NCBI RefSeq assembly: GCF_006386545.1
Contig: NZ_SWAR01000050.1
Location: 1-38,994, forward strand
Direction: 5' to 3'
DNA from: Methylibium rhizosphaerae
GTDB lineage: Bacteria > Pseudomonadota > Gammaproteobacteria > Burkholderiales > Burkholderiaceae_C
Length of the DNA: 38,994 nt
Each line of letters starts with the position of its first letter. The first letter of the stretch is position 1. Position numbers and translations under genes: made by a program. The notes beneath the pieces are model-generated. The model was given only the letters and a program-made list of their open reading frames with translations. It made no database searches and was not told where the DNA came from. Below, piece by piece: positions 26,344 through 36,492 of this stretch.

Positions 26344-27291
26344 TCAAACCCGTTCGTAGACTGTCTTGCCGCGCAGCCGGAACAGCTGCCTGGCCTCGGT
26401 GAAGTTCTCGGAATGGCCCACGAACAACAGGCCATCGTTGCGCATCACGCGGTGCATGCGCTCCAGCACCTTGAGCTGGGTCGGCGCGTCGAAATAGATC
26501 ATCACGTTGCGGCAGAACACGATGTCGAAGGGCTCGCCCAGCGACCACTGCGTGCTCATCAGGTTGAAGGTGCGGAACTCGATCAGACGGGCCAGCTCGG
26601 GCTTCACCCGGATGTGCCCCTCGTTGGCGCCGCGCCCGCGCAGGAAATGCTGCTTCAGCCGCTCGGGGCTCAGGCCGCGCGACTGCGCGCTGTACACGCC
26701 GCGGCTCGCTGTGGCCAGCACCTTGGTGTCGATGTCGCTGGCGAGGATCTTCACGTTGGCCGAAGCGCCCAGCGCTTCGACGGCGGTCATGGCCAGCGAA
26801 TACGGTTCTTCTCCGGTGGAGGCGGCGTTGCACCAGATGCGCAGCGGCCGGCCGGCACGCTGCTTCAAGGCCTGGGCCAGCAGCGTGAAGTGATGTTCTT
26901 CACGGAAGAAGGAGGTGAGGTTGGTGGTGAGGCAGTTGATGAACTCCTGCCACTCGCTCTCGGCCGAGGGGCCTGCGGCCTGCTCCAGCCATTGCAGGTA
27001 GTCGCCGAAGGAGCGGTGCCCCGTCTCGCGCAGGCGGCGTGACAGGCGGCTGTACACCATGGCCTGCTTGCCCTCATGCAGGCTGATGCCGGCGCGCTGG
27101 TAGATCAGCGAGCGCACCCGCTCGAAGTCCTTGATGTCGAAACTGAACTCGCGGTCCGCGGCTGAGGCAGCCAGCAGATCGGCAGGTGGGGCGGAGGTCA
27201 GCACGGCACTCATGGGTTGAAGGTCGGGGGCGGCAGGTGCGAGCAGGGCTGCAGGCAAGGGGCGGTTCGACTGCAGGGTTATCGGCTGCAA
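26344..27291 (-). CDS. cheR: Chemotaxis protein methyltransferase
   Basis: CheR methylates glutamate residues of chemoreceptors using S-adenosylmethionine. The protein has the N-terminal helical domain ('FERVRSLIYQRAGISL') and the SAM-binding region ('IWCNAASTGEEPYSLAM', then 'ASDIDTKVLATA'), with 'FDIVFCRNVMIYFD' downstream. The N-terminal extension is Ala/Pro rich, and a start at an internal Met (MSAVLTSAPP, residue 27) is possible. It heads cheR-cheD-cheB and is divergent from a diguanylate cyclase gene. Other chemotaxis genes (cheA, cheW, cheY) are not in the window. Confidence 0.96.
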   Translation of the reverse strand: MQPITLQSNRPLPAALLAPAAPDLQPMSAVLTSAPPADLLAASAADREFSFDIKDFERVRSLIYQRAGISLHEGKQAMVYSRLSRRLRETGHRSFGDYLQWLEQAAGPSAESEWQEFINCLTTNLTSFFREEHHFTLLAQALKQRAGRPLRIWCNAASTGEEPYSLAMTAVEALGASANVKILASDIDTKVLATASRGVYSAQSRGLSPERLKQHFLRGRGANEGHIRVKPELARLIEFRTFNLMSTQWSLGEPFDIVFCRNVMIYFDAPTQLKVLERMHRVMRNDGLLFVGHSENFTEARQLFRLRGKTVYERV

Positions 27292-27410
27292 GTCTGGGAA
27301 GCTTGAGGGGGCCCAAAACGCGAAGATGTTGGCGGTTTGGGGGCCACTTCTCCCCCATTGGAGGGAGGTCCCGCTGCTAGACTGAATCGCAACTTTTCCC
27401 CGGCTTACCT

Positions 27411-28133
27411 GTGGTACCTCCTTCCCCCCCGCCCGCGTCCGCCTTGAAGCTCGAGCTGGCGCTCCAGTTGCTGCGCCAGTCGGGTCAATCGCTGCCGCAG
27501 GGCCTGGTGGAAGGCACCCCCGAATGGATGCAGGCCCTGGTCGATGCGCTGTGCGACATGTCCAGCCGCGACGCGCTCACCGGCCTTGCGAACCGGCGCC
27601 ACTTCGAGATGACGCTCGACAGCGAGATCGACCGGGTGGCCCGCGCCGGCGAGCCGGCCCTGGTGCTGCTGCTGGACATCGACCACTTCAAGCAGGTCAA
27701 CGACGGTTACGGCCATGCGGCCGGTGATCGCGTGCTGCAGGGCGTGGCCGGCGTGCTGCGTGAATGCGTCCGCCCGATGGACACCGTGGCCCGCATCGGC
27801 GGCGAGGAGTTCGCCGCCGTCCTGCCCAACTGCCGGCCCGCCTTCGGCCAGGCAGTGGCCGAGCGCATCCTCAAGCGCGTGGCCAACCGCGCCATCGAGA
27901 TCGCCCCGGGGCAGGTGATCCGCGTCACCGTCAGCGCGGGCGGCGCCTATGCGCCGCAATGGGTGCGTTCGTCGACCAAGCTGTGGGTCGAGCGCGCCGA
28001 CCAGCAGCTCTATCGCGCCAAGGCGGAAGGCCGCAACCGCGCCTGTCTCGAACAACCGGCCATATCGGTGGTCAGCCCCGAGGAGAAGGGCCTGCTCTTC
28101 GCCTTGTCGCCCGCGCCGATCCGCCATGTCTGA
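27411..28133 (+). CDS. Diguanylate cyclase (GGDEF protein)
   Basis: The 240-aa protein makes the second messenger c-di-GMP. The GGDEF domain holds 'SRDALTGLANRRHFEMTLD', 'LLLDIDHFKQVNDGYGH' and an active-site GGEEF (residues 130-134). An inhibitory I-site RxxD (Arg121-Pro-Met-Asp124) lies five residues ahead, so product feedback is likely. There is no transmembrane or sensory domain, only about 50 N-terminal residues of helix, so it appears soluble. The GTG start lacks a clear ribosome-binding site. Its stop overlaps the start of the FlhG-like gene by eight bases. Confidence 0.93.
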   Translation: MVPPSPPPASALKLELALQLLRQSGQSLPQGLVEGTPEWMQALVDALCDMSSRDALTGLANRRHFEMTLDSEIDRVARAGEPALVLLLDIDHFKQVNDGYGHAAGDRVLQGVAGVLRECVRPMDTVARIGGEEFAAVLPNCRPAFGQAVAERILKRVANRAIEIAPGQVIRVTVSAGGAYAPQWVRSSTKLWVERADQQLYRAKAEGRNRACLEQPAISVVSPEEKGLLFALSPAPIRHV

Positions 28134-28956
28134 TTCACATCCGATGACACCTTCCGCCCTCGACCCGGCCGACGCAGCGGCATCGCTCGCGCCCAGCCGC
28201 CGCCGCGCGCGCATCACCGCCGTCACCAGCGGCAAGGGCGGGGTGGGCAAGACCTTCCTGTCCGCCAACCTCGCGGCAGCGCTGGCGCGCCGCGGCCAGC
28301 GTGTGCTGGTGCTCGATGCCGACCTGGGCCTGGCCAACCTCGACGTGGTGCTGAACCTGCACCCGAAGATCACGCTGCATGACGTGTTCACCGGCAAGGC
28401 CACGCTGGAGCAGGCCATCCTGCCGGCGCCGGGCGGCTTTTCGGTGCTGCTGGCCGGCTCGGGGCTGGTCGAATATTCGCAGCTCACGCCGGTCGTGCGC
28501 GAGCAGCTGCTGCACATCATCAAGACGGTGACGCCGCGTTTCGACCATGTGCTGCTCGACACGGGCGCCGGCATTTCGGACGTGGTGCTCTATGCGCTGT
28601 CGCTGGCTGACGAGGTGATGGTGGTGGCCACGCCCGAGCCGACCTCGCTCACCGACGCCTACGCCACCATCAAGGTGCTGGCCACCCAGCAGAAGCGCCT
28701 GAACATCCACCTCACGGTGAACCAGGCCTCTCGCCCGGGTGAAGGCCGTACGGTGGCGCAACAGCTGCAGCAGGTGGTCGACCGTTTTGTCGTGCCCAGC
28801 GTGGGCGAGCCGGTCAAGCTCGAATTCATCGGTGAAGTGCCGGTGGACCCGTCGGTGCGCGAAGCGGTGCAAAAGCGCGTGCTGCTGCTGGAGGTGATGC
28901 CCGGCACGCCCGCCGCCCAGGCAGTGAACGCCCTGGCTGCCCGAATCGATCTCTGA
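28126..28956 (+). CDS. MinD/FlhG-family P-loop ATPase
   Basis: This 276-aa protein carries the deviant Walker A motif 'TSGKGGVGKTF' (residues 34-44) and the following 'VLVLDADLGLANLDVVLNL', the signature of MinD/ParA ATPases, particularly FlhG/YlxH, which controls flagellar number and placement. It also has 'DHVLLDTGAGISD' and 'VVATPEPTSLTDAYATIKVL'. Together with the adjacent chemotaxis genes and diguanylate cyclase it suggests a motility-linked role. No flagellar genes lie nearby, so FlhG is the best but not the only reading. It overlaps the diguanylate cyclase gene by eight bases. Confidence 0.85.
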   Translation: MSDSHPMTPSALDPADAAASLAPSRRRARITAVTSGKGGVGKTFLSANLAAALARRGQRVLVLDADLGLANLDVVLNLHPKITLHDVFTGKATLEQAILPAPGGFSVLLAGSGLVEYSQLTPVVREQLLHIIKTVTPRFDHVLLDTGAGISDVVLYALSLADEVMVVATPEPTSLTDAYATIKVLATQQKRLNIHLTVNQASRPGEGRTVAQQLQQVVDRFVVPSVGEPVKLEFIGEVPVDPSVREAVQKRVLLLEVMPGTPAAQAVNALAARIDL

Positions 28957-28960
28957 CAAT

Positions 28961-29004
28961 GTGACTGGTGCCCGTGCCCCGTGACTCGTGACCAGTGACT
29001 CGTG
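28961..29004 (+). repeat. GTGACTSGTG short repeats upstream of the haemoglobin gene
   Basis: GTGACTGGTG, GTGACTCGTG and GTGACTCGTG begin at 28961, 28981 and 28995. The last overlaps the GTG start codon of the truncated haemoglobin gene. A related set lies just past that gene's stop. Confidence 0.6.
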
Positions 29005-29403
29005 AATTCCGAAGACAACCCTGCTCAACCCGCCACCGCCTTCGAATGGGTCGGTGGTGAAACCGCCGTCCGCGCGCTCGTCGACCGCTTCTACGACCTG
29101 ATGGAGCTCGAGCCGGCCTATGCCGAGCTGCGTGCGCTGCACCCGACCACGCTGGAGGGCTCGCGCGACAAGCTGCACTGGTTCCTGTGCGGCTGGCTGG
29201 GCGGCCCCAACCACTACATCGACCGCTTCGGTCACCCGCGGCTGCGTGCGCGGCACCTGCCGTTTCCGATCGGCATCAAGGAGCGTGACCAGTGGCTCGC
29301 CTGCATGGACCAGGCGATGCATGAGGTGACGCTGGATCCGGCCCTCATCCAGCGCCTGCGGGAAGCCTTCTTCGGCACCGCCGACTGGATGAGGAACAAG
29401 TAG
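29002..29403 (+). CDS. Group II truncated haemoglobin
   Basis: The 133-aa protein has the 2-on-2 haemoglobin pattern: Tyr31 in 'VDRFYDLM' (B10), the Gly motif 'FLCGWLGGPNHYIDRFGHP', proximal His85 in 'RLRARHLPFPI' and Trp98 (G8) in 'ERDQWLACM'. Group II truncated haemoglobins bind O2 and are linked to NO or peroxide handling. The GTG start sits inside a set of short repeats, and there is no strong ribosome-binding site. Confidence 0.94.
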   Translation: MNSEDNPAQPATAFEWVGGETAVRALVDRFYDLMELEPAYAELRALHPTTLEGSRDKLHWFLCGWLGGPNHYIDRFGHPRLRARHLPFPIGIKERDQWLACMDQAMHEVTLDPALIQRLREAFFGTADWMRNK

Positions 29404-29404
29404 C

Positions 29405-29430
29405 GGTGACCGATGACCGGTGACCGGTGA
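29405..29430 (+). repeat. GTGACCGG-type short repeats downstream of the haemoglobin gene
   Basis: Just after the stop codon the sequence repeats GACCGRT/GACCGGT three times in tandem with a period of 9-10 bases. It is similar in style to the GTGACTSGTG repeats on the other side of the gene. Confidence 0.55.
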
Positions 29431-29433
29431 GGC

Positions 29434-30072
29434 TCACGGGGCGCTGTTCAACAGCACGATCAGCGCGCCGGCGCCGCCCTCCGATGCCCTGGCCTGCGTG
29501 AAGGCGAGCACCTCGCCCTTTTGCACCAGCCATGCGCGCACCTTGCCCTTGAGCACCGGTTGGCGGCCCGGCGAGCCGTGGCCCTTGCCGTGCACCACGC
29601 GCACGCAGCGCCAGCCCTGCTTCACCGCCTCGCGCAGGAATGCGCCCAGCCGCTCGCGGGCATCGTCGCGGCGCAGCCCGTGCAGGTCCACCTGGCCCTG
29701 GATGGCCCAGCCGCCGCGCCGCAGCTTGCGCACCACTTCCGGCCCGATGCCGGCGCGGCGGAACGACAGCGCCTCGTCGGTCTCCAGCAGCGACTCCACG
29801 TCGAACTCGTCGGACAGGGCCTCGCGCAGCACCGCGGCCTCGTCGAGCTTGCGCTGCTTGGGGTGCGGCGCCGGCTTGGGGCGCGAAGGCGCGCTGCGGT
29901 CGTGAGGCTTGAGCGGCGTGACCGGCCCCACCGTGCGGGCGAACAGATCGCGCTCCCGCTTTTCGGCTGCCTCGCGCTCGCGGCGCTCGGCCTCCAGCGC
30001 GGCAGCCTCGCGCGCCGCCTGCCGCAGGTGGCGCTGCAACTGCTCCAGCTCCTGCAGCGAGCGAACTTTCAT
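29434..30072 (-). CDS. Smr domain-containing protein
   Basis: The 212-aa protein has a long charged helical N-terminus (residues 1-45, mostly Glu, Arg and Ala, probably coiled coil), a linker, and a C-terminal Smr domain with 'QVDLHGLRRDDAR' (DLHG at 129-132) and 'VVHGKGHGSPG' (HGKG at 161-164). Smr domains are nucleases or nucleic-acid binding modules related to the MutS2 C-terminus. The start follows the radC stop with one base between them, so both are probably co-transcribed. Confidence 0.92.
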   Translation of the reverse strand: MKVRSLQELEQLQRHLRQAAREAAALEAERREREAAEKRERDLFARTVGPVTPLKPHDRSAPSRPKPAPHPKQRKLDEAAVLREALSDEFDVESLLETDEALSFRRAGIGPEVVRKLRRGGWAIQGQVDLHGLRRDDARERLGAFLREAVKQGWRCVRVVHGKGHGSPGRQPVLKGKVRAWLVQKGEVLAFTQARASEGGAGALIVLLNSAP

Positions 30073-30073
30073 C

Positions 30074-30742
30074 TCAGATCAGGCCACGTTCGGCAAAGGA
30101 CACACAGTCGCTGCGGCCGACCACCAGGTGGTCGAGCACCCGCACGTCCACCAGGGCCAGAGCCGACTTCAGCGTGAACGTGAGGTATTCATCGGCCTTG
30201 GATGGTTCCGCCACGCCGGACGGGTGGTTGTGGGCCAGCACGACCGCCGAGGCATTGGAGGCGAGCGCACGCTTGACCACCTCGCGCGGGTACACGCTCG
30301 TCTGGGTCAGCGTGCCGCGGAACAGCTCCTCGAAGGCGAGCAGGCGATGCCGGGCGTCGAGCAGCATGACGGCAAACACCTCGTGCGGCCGGTCGGCCAG
30401 GTGCAGGCGCAGGTAGTCCTTCACCATCTGCGGCGACTCGAACACCGGGCGCTCGGCCAGCTGGGCCGCCAGCGCACGCCGCGACAGCTCGATCACGGCC
30501 GCCAGCTCCGCACGCTTGGCCGGCCCCAGGCCCTTGATGCGGCGCAGGTCGTCCGGCGTGGCATGCAGCAGGCCGGCCACGCCGCCGAACTCGTCGAGCA
30601 TCTGCTGGGCCAGCTGCAGCACCCCCGTGCCCTTGAGGCCGGTCCGCAACAGCAGGGCCAGCAGCTCGGCATCGGCCAGCGCGGCGGGGCCGCGTTCGAG
30701 CAGCTTTTCGCGCGGGCGCAGCGAAGCGGGGAGGTCTTTCAC
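30074..30742 (-). CDS. radC: RadC family JAB-domain protein
   Basis: The 222-aa protein has an N-terminal helix-hairpin-helix ('[18 protein letters not shown]') and a C-terminal JAB/MPN metalloprotease-like domain with '[18 protein letters not shown]' (His171, His173, Asp184), the full metal-binding set. RadC was named as a DNA repair gene, but its function in repair is disputed. It is divergent from fkpB and upstream of the Smr gene. Confidence 0.95.
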   Translation of the reverse strand: MKDLPASLRPREKLLERGPAALADAELLALLLRTGLKGTGVLQLAQQMLDEFGGVAGLLHATPDDLRRIKGLGPAKRAELAAVIELSRRALAAQLAERPVFESPQMVKDYLRLHLADRPHEVFAVMLLDARHRLLAFEELFRGTLTQTSVYPREVVKRALASNASAVVLAHNHPSGVAEPSKADEYLTFTLKSALALVDVRVLDHLVVGRSDCVSFAERGLI

Positions 30743-30811
30743 GTCGGTCAGGGGCCGGGCAGGCCCTGGAAACTAAAATCCGGGGCAGTCTAGCGAACCG
30801 AAAGTCCAGTC

Positions 30812-31264
30812 TTGCCCACCATCCAACCGGGGTCCTTCCTGACCCTGCACTACCGCCTCGCGGGGCCCGACGGCGCCGACATCGTGAACACCTTCAACGA
30901 CAAGCCCGCCACGCTGTCGCTGGGGACCGGCGAGCTCGCCCCGGCCATCGAGGCACGGCTCATCGGCCTGGAGGAAGGCGAGCGCAAGCGCATCGAGCTC
31001 GCGGCGGGCGAGGCTTTCGGCGAGCGCAACCCGGACCTGCTCCAGCGTGTGAAGCTGGCGCTGCTGCGCGAGCTGGGCGACCCGGACGAGACCTACAAGG
31101 TGGGTGACGTGGTGCAGTTCCCGACACCGGACGGGCGGGGCGCCTATGCCGGCGTGGTGCGGGAAGTGGGGCCTGCCGAGGAGGACTGGGCCCTGTTCGA
31201 CTTCAACCACCCGCTGGCCGGCCAGCCGGTCACTTTCGAAGTGCAAGTGATCGGGGTGCTCTGA
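30812..31264 (+). CDS. fkpB: FKBP-type peptidyl-prolyl isomerase (SlpA/FkpB-like)
   Basis: The 150-aa protein begins with a TTG codon and reads '[17 protein letters not shown]', then '[22 protein letters not shown]', the pattern of SlpA/FkpB FKBPs with an inserted IF domain ('[17 protein letters not shown]'). It ends '[15 protein letters not shown]', as in that family. It catalyses proline isomerisation and acts as a chaperone in the cytoplasm. It precedes ispH by two bases, an order common in proteobacteria. Confidence 0.93.
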   Translation: MPTIQPGSFLTLHYRLAGPDGADIVNTFNDKPATLSLGTGELAPAIEARLIGLEEGERKRIELAAGEAFGERNPDLLQRVKLALLRELGDPDETYKVGDVVQFPTPDGRGAYAGVVREVGPAEEDWALFDFNHPLAGQPVTFEVQVIGVL

Positions 31265-31266
31265 AC

Positions 31267-32211
31267 ATGGCGCAACCCCAAGTGGAAGAAATCCTGCTGG
31301 CCGAACCGCGCGGCTTCTGCGCGGGCGTCGACCGTGCGATCGAGATCGTGGAGCGAGCGCTGGCGAAGTTCGGCGCGCCGATTTACGTGCGCCACGAGAT
31401 CGTGCACAACACCTACGTGGTCAACGACCTCAAGGCCAAGGGGGCGATCTTCATCGAAGACCTGGCCGACGTGCCGCCCGGCGCCACGCTGGTGTTCAGC
31501 GCCCACGGCGTGAGCAAGGCGGTCCGCGTGGAGGCCGCGCAGCGAGGGTTCTCGGTCTTCGATGCGACCTGTCCGCTGGTGACCAAGGTGCACGTCGAGG
31601 TGGCCAAGCTCCACAAGGAAGGCTACGAGTTCATCATGATCGGCCACAAGGGGCACCCCGAGGTCGAGGGCACGATGGGCCAGCTCACTGAGGGCATCTA
31701 CCTGGTCGAGGACGTGGCCGACGTCGAGCGGGTGCAGGTGCAGCGGCCCGACAAGCTGGCCGTGGTGACGCAGACCACGCTCAGCGTGGACGACGCCGCC
31801 GAGATCCTGGCCGCCGTGAAGCGGCGATTTCCGCAGGTGCGCGAGCCGAAGAAGCAGGACATCTGCTATGCCACCCAGAACCGCCAGGACGCGGTGAAGG
31901 TGCTGGCGCCGCAGGTCGACGTGGTCATCGTCGTCGGCAGCCCCACCAGCTCCAACAGCAACCGCCTGCGCGAGCTGGCCGAACGGCTGGGCACGCCGGG
32001 CTACATGGTCGACTCGCCCGAGGACCTGCGACCCGAATGGTTCAGCAACCGCGCGCGGGTGGGCCTCACCGCAGGCGCCTCGGCGCCCGACATCCTGGTG
32101 CAGCAGGTCATCGGCCGGCTCAAGTCGCTGGGGGCGCTGTCGGTGCGCAAGATGAGCGGCGTCGAGGAGACGGTGCACTTCCCGCTGCCCAAGGGTCTGA
32201 GGCTCGAATAG
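31267..32211 (+). CDS. ispH: 4-hydroxy-3-methylbut-2-enyl diphosphate reductase (IspH)
   Basis: IspH is the last enzyme of the MEP isoprenoid pathway, making IPP and DMAPP. The 314-aa protein has three conserved iron-sulfur cysteines (Cys18 in '[11 protein letters not shown]', Cys102 in '[11 protein letters not shown]', Cys200 in '[13 protein letters not shown]'), the 'FSAHGV' motif and '[13 protein letters not shown]'. It follows fkpB closely and is likely co-transcribed. Confidence 0.97.
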   Translation: MAQPQVEEILLAEPRGFCAGVDRAIEIVERALAKFGAPIYVRHEIVHNTYVVNDLKAKGAIFIEDLADVPPGATLVFSAHGVSKAVRVEAAQRGFSVFDATCPLVTKVHVEVAKLHKEGYEFIMIGHKGHPEVEGTMGQLTEGIYLVEDVADVERVQVQRPDKLAVVTQTTLSVDDAAEILAAVKRRFPQVREPKKQDICYATQNRQDAVKVLAPQVDVVIVVGSPTSSNSNRLRELAERLGTPGYMVDSPEDLRPEWFSNRARVGLTAGASAPDILVQQVIGRLKSLGALSVRKMSGVEETVHFPLPKGLRLE

Positions 32212-32332
32212 CGCTGCCCCCGCGGCTCCAGCGCTGCAAACACCTGCTCACAAACAGGTAACCCGAAAGAAACCGCAAAGCAGGGTTTCTCTCGATCCGC
32301 GAAGGCTTCGCCCGCTTCAACATCGCCGCTCT

Positions 32333-32346
32333 TGGAATCGGTTCCA
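32333..32346. promoter_or_regulatory. LacI-type operator-like site upstream of the glucan-binding protein gene
   Basis: TGGAATCGGTTCCA is a near-palindrome with the central CG typical of LacI/GalR-family operators. It lies about 90 bases before the secreted protein's start. No LacI gene is in the window. Confidence 0.5.
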
Positions 32347-32435
32347 TAGTGGTGGGTTGCAAGCGGGCTCTTGCTCTCGGTGCCCGAAGTTTCGAGTCGC
32401 CTCGTCGATGAGGCATTCAACCTGAGGAGTTCACC

Positions 32436-34790
32436 ATGTCCGGATCTCTTTCGCGCGCAGGCGGCCACGTGCCGCCGCGGCCGCGGCACTGGCAGGCGCT
32501 GTGGCTGTGGGCCTGCATCACCATGCTGTCCTTTCTGGCGGCGCCCGGCTGCGCTGCCGCCGACTACACGCAGGGCGTGGCCGTGTCGGGCAACACCGCC
32601 ACGCTGTGGTTCAAGTCCAGCGTCAGCACATCGTGGGTCGACGTGCACTACCGCGTCGACAACGGCGGCCAGATGAACGTGCGCATGGGCTACTCGGCCG
32701 CCAATGCGCGCTACGAGCAGCCCGTCACCGTGTCGACCGGCAACGTGATCAGCTACTCGTTCACCTACAACAACGGCACGCCGGCCTACGACACGCCGTG
32801 GTTCAGCCACACCGTGGGCGCCGGCGAGCCGCCCACCGGCATTGCCTGTTTCTACGAGCACACCAACTACGGCGGCGCCTCGTTCTGCGCTGACGCCGAC
32901 AGCAGCTACGTGGGTGCCGCCTGGAACGACCGCGTGTCATCGGTGAAGGTGCGCGCGGGCTACCAGGTCGAGCTGTTCAACAACGCCAGCTACGGCGGCA
33001 CCTCGGTCAAGCTCACCGCCGACACCGCGAGCCTCGTGCCGCTGAACTTCAACGACATCGCATCGTCGTTCAAGGTCGGCACGGCAGGTCCCACGCTGCC
33101 CACTTCGGACACGCCGGACTTCGGCCCCAATGTCACTGTCTTCGAGCCGGGCACACCCACTGCGACGATCCAGTCGAAGCTCGATGCCTTCTTCAGCCCG
33201 CAGGTGCTGAGCCCCAGCGCGCAGTTCGGCTCGCAGCGCCATGCCTTCCTGTTCAAGCCGGGCACCTATAGCGGCGTGTGGGCCAACCTGGGCTTCTACA
33301 CGACCATCGCCGGCCTGGGCCTGCGCCCGGACGACGTGATGCTGCAGAACGGCGCGATCAACGTCGACAGCGGCTGGAACTACGGCGACGCCGGCAACGC
33401 GACGCAGAACTTCTGGCGCTCGCTGGAAAACCTGGCGCTCGTGCCGCAGGGCGGCACCAACCGCTGGGCCGTGTCGCAGGCCGCGCCGATGCGCCGCGTC
33501 CACATCATCGGCAACCTGCACCTGGGGCCCTCGAACCAGGGGCAGGGCCAGGGCTACTCGAGCGGTGGCTACATCGCCGACAGCAAGGTCGACGGGTCCA
33601 TCTCGTCGGGCTCGCAGCAGCAGTGGTACACCCGCGACAGCCAGATCGGCGTCTGGTACGACGGCGTGTGGAACATGGTGTTCTCGGGTGTGGCCGGCGC
33701 GCCGGCCGCCTCCTTCCCCAGCCCGCCGTACACCACGCTGGCCACCACCCCGGTGTCGCGCGAGAAGCCCTTCCTCTACATCGACGGTGCCGGCAAGTAC
33801 CGCGTGTTCGTGCCGGCCCTGCGCACCAATGCGTCGAACGCGAGCTGGGTGAGCGGCACCACCGCCGGCACGTCCATCCCGATGAGCCAGTTCTACGTGG
33901 CGAAACCCGGCGACAGCGCCGCCACCCTGAATGCGGCGCTGTCGCAGGGCCTGAACCTGTTCTTCACGCCCGGCACCTACCTGCTGAGCCAGACGCTGCA
34001 GGTGACGCGCCCCGACACCGTGGTGCTGGGCATCGGCTACCCCACGCTGGTGCCAGAGAACGGCGTCAATGCAATGCAGGTGGCCGACGTGGACGGCGTG
34101 AAGATCGCAGGCCTGCTGTTCGACGCGGGCACGGTGAACAGCCCGGCGCTGCTCACCATCGGCCCGGCGGGCTCGTCGGCCAGCCATGCCGCCAACCCGA
34201 CCACCGTGCAGGATGTGTTCTTCCGCATCGGCGGCTCCATGGCCGGCAAGGCGACGGTGAGCCTGGTGGTCAACAGCCACCACACGCTCATCGACCACAT
34301 CTGGGCCTGGCGTGCCGACCATGGCAGCGCGCCCACCGGCTGGACGGTGAACACCGGTGACACCGGCCTCATCGTCAACGGCAACAACGTGCTGGCCACC
34401 GGGCTCTTCGTGGAGCACTACCAGAAGTACGAGGTGATCTGGAACGGGCAGGGCGGCAAGACCATCTTCTTCCAGAACGAGAAGCCGTACGACCCGCCCA
34501 CGCAGGCCGCCTGGCGCACCGACGGGCTGGGCTACGCCGCCTACAAGGTGGCCGACCACGTGACCACCCACGAGATCTGGGGCGGCGGCGTGTACTGCTA
34601 CTTCAACGTCAACCCGTCGATCCATGCGGCGCGCGGCTTCGAGGTGCCGGTGGCACCAGGCGTGCGGCTGCGTCACGTGCTCACCGTGTCGCTGGGCGGC
34701 GTGGGCGTCATCGACAACGTGGTCAACAACACTGGCGGGCCGGCGCAGGGCGCGGCCACGGTGCCGGTGAACGTGGTCAGCTTCCCCTGA
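32436..34790 (+). CDS. Secreted CBM56/crystallin-like/beta-helix protein, putative beta-glucan-active
   Basis: The 784-aa protein starts with a signal peptide whose hydrophobic core is near residues 21-40 and whose predicted cut follows Ala42. Residues 43-127 match CBM56, a beta-1,3-glucan binding module ('QGVAVSGNTATLWFKS', 'WVDVHYRVDNGGQMNVRM'). Residues 137-214 look like a beta/gamma-crystallin or I36-type fold with two Cys ('ACFYEHTNYGGASFC', then 'ELFNNASYGGTSVKL'). From about residue 230 the chain looks like a parallel beta-helix, rich in Gly, Asn and Ser ('FLFKPGTYSGVWANLGFYTT'), similar in style to GH55 or pectate-lyase folds. A catalytic family is not recognised. A good TGAGGAG site precedes the ATG. 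A GC-rich terminator follows. Confidence 0.85.
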   Translation: MSGSLSRAGGHVPPRPRHWQALWLWACITMLSFLAAPGCAAADYTQGVAVSGNTATLWFKSSVSTSWVDVHYRVDNGGQMNVRMGYSAANARYEQPVTVSTGNVISYSFTYNNGTPAYDTPWFSHTVGAGEPPTGIACFYEHTNYGGASFCADADSSYVGAAWNDRVSSVKVRAGYQVELFNNASYGGTSVKLTADTASLVPLNFNDIASSFKVGTAGPTLPTSDTPDFGPNVTVFEPGTPTATIQSKLDAFFSPQVLSPSAQFGSQRHAFLFKPGTYSGVWANLGFYTTIAGLGLRPDDVMLQNGAINVDSGWNYGDAGNATQNFWRSLENLALVPQGGTNRWAVSQAAPMRRVHIIGNLHLGPSNQGQGQGYSSGGYIADSKVDGSISSGSQQQWYTRDSQIGVWYDGVWNMVFSGVAGAPAASFPSPPYTTLATTPVSREKPFLYIDGAGKYRVFVPALRTNASNASWVSGTTAGTSIPMSQFYVAKPGDSAATLNAALSQGLNLFFTPGTYLLSQTLQVTRPDTVVLGIGYPTLVPENGVNAMQVADVDGVKIAGLLFDAGTVNSPALLTIGPAGSSASHAANPTTVQDVFFRIGGSMAGKATVSLVVNSHHTLIDHIWAWRADHGSAPTGWTVNTGDTGLIVNGNNVLATGLFVEHYQKYEVIWNGQGGKTIFFQNEKPYDPPTQAAWRTDGLGYAAYKVADHVTTHEIWGGGVYCYFNVNPSIHAARGFEVPVAPGVRLRHVLTVSLGGVGVIDNVVNNTGGPAQGAATVPVNVVSFP

Positions 34791-36203
<1,413 letters not shown>

Positions 36204-36236
36204 TGGTCCCCGTGGCCGGCGGCCCCGTTCAGTGGC

Positions 36237-36242
36237 TATAAT
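36237..36242 (+). promoter_or_regulatory. -10 element of tRNA-Ser
   Basis: A perfect TATAAT lies 45 bases ahead of tRNA-Ser and after serS. The -35 position is weak (GC-rich). Confidence 0.5.
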
Positions 36243-36286
36243 CGCCGGCTTCGCTGCTCACCCCAGCGAGACCACCATCAGATCCA

Positions 36287-36378
36287 GGAGAGATGGCAGA
36301 GTGGTCGAATGCGCCGGACTCGAAATCCGGTATACAGGTTTCCCTGTATCGAGGGTTCGAATCCCTCTCTCTCCGCCA
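36287..36378 (+). tRNA. tRNA-Ser (anticodon CGA)
   Basis: The 92-base gene has acceptor arms GGAGAGA/TCTCTCC with an encoded CCA, T-arm GAGGGTTCGAATCCCTC, a long variable arm (ATACAGGTTTCCCTGTAT) and anticodon loop CTCGAAA giving CGA, which reads UCG codons. It lies after serS. Its 3' end is the likely attachment site of the right island. Confidence 0.97.
36346..36378 (+). other. Probable island attachment site in the tRNA-Ser 3' end
   Basis: The T-arm and 3' end are intact, and the P4-type integrase gene lies directly downstream in the same direction. The matching copy should lie beyond the right edge of the window. The limits are approximate. Confidence 0.4.
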
Positions 36379-36414
36379 GTGATATGTCCTAGGCGATCTC
36401 GCAAGGACCGATGA

Positions 36415-36452
36415 AAGCCCCGCAACCCAGTGTTGACGGGGCTTCTTCGTTT
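36415..36452 (+). terminator. Rho-independent terminator after tRNA-Ser
   Basis: AAGCCCCG and CGGGGCTT form a perfect eight-pair stem with a 14-base loop, followed by CTTCGTTT. It ends the tRNA-Ser transcript before the integrase region. Confidence 0.7.
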
Positions 36453-36492
36453 CCGGACGTCCCAGACGGTGCTTTGACAGCCAAGCATTTCT

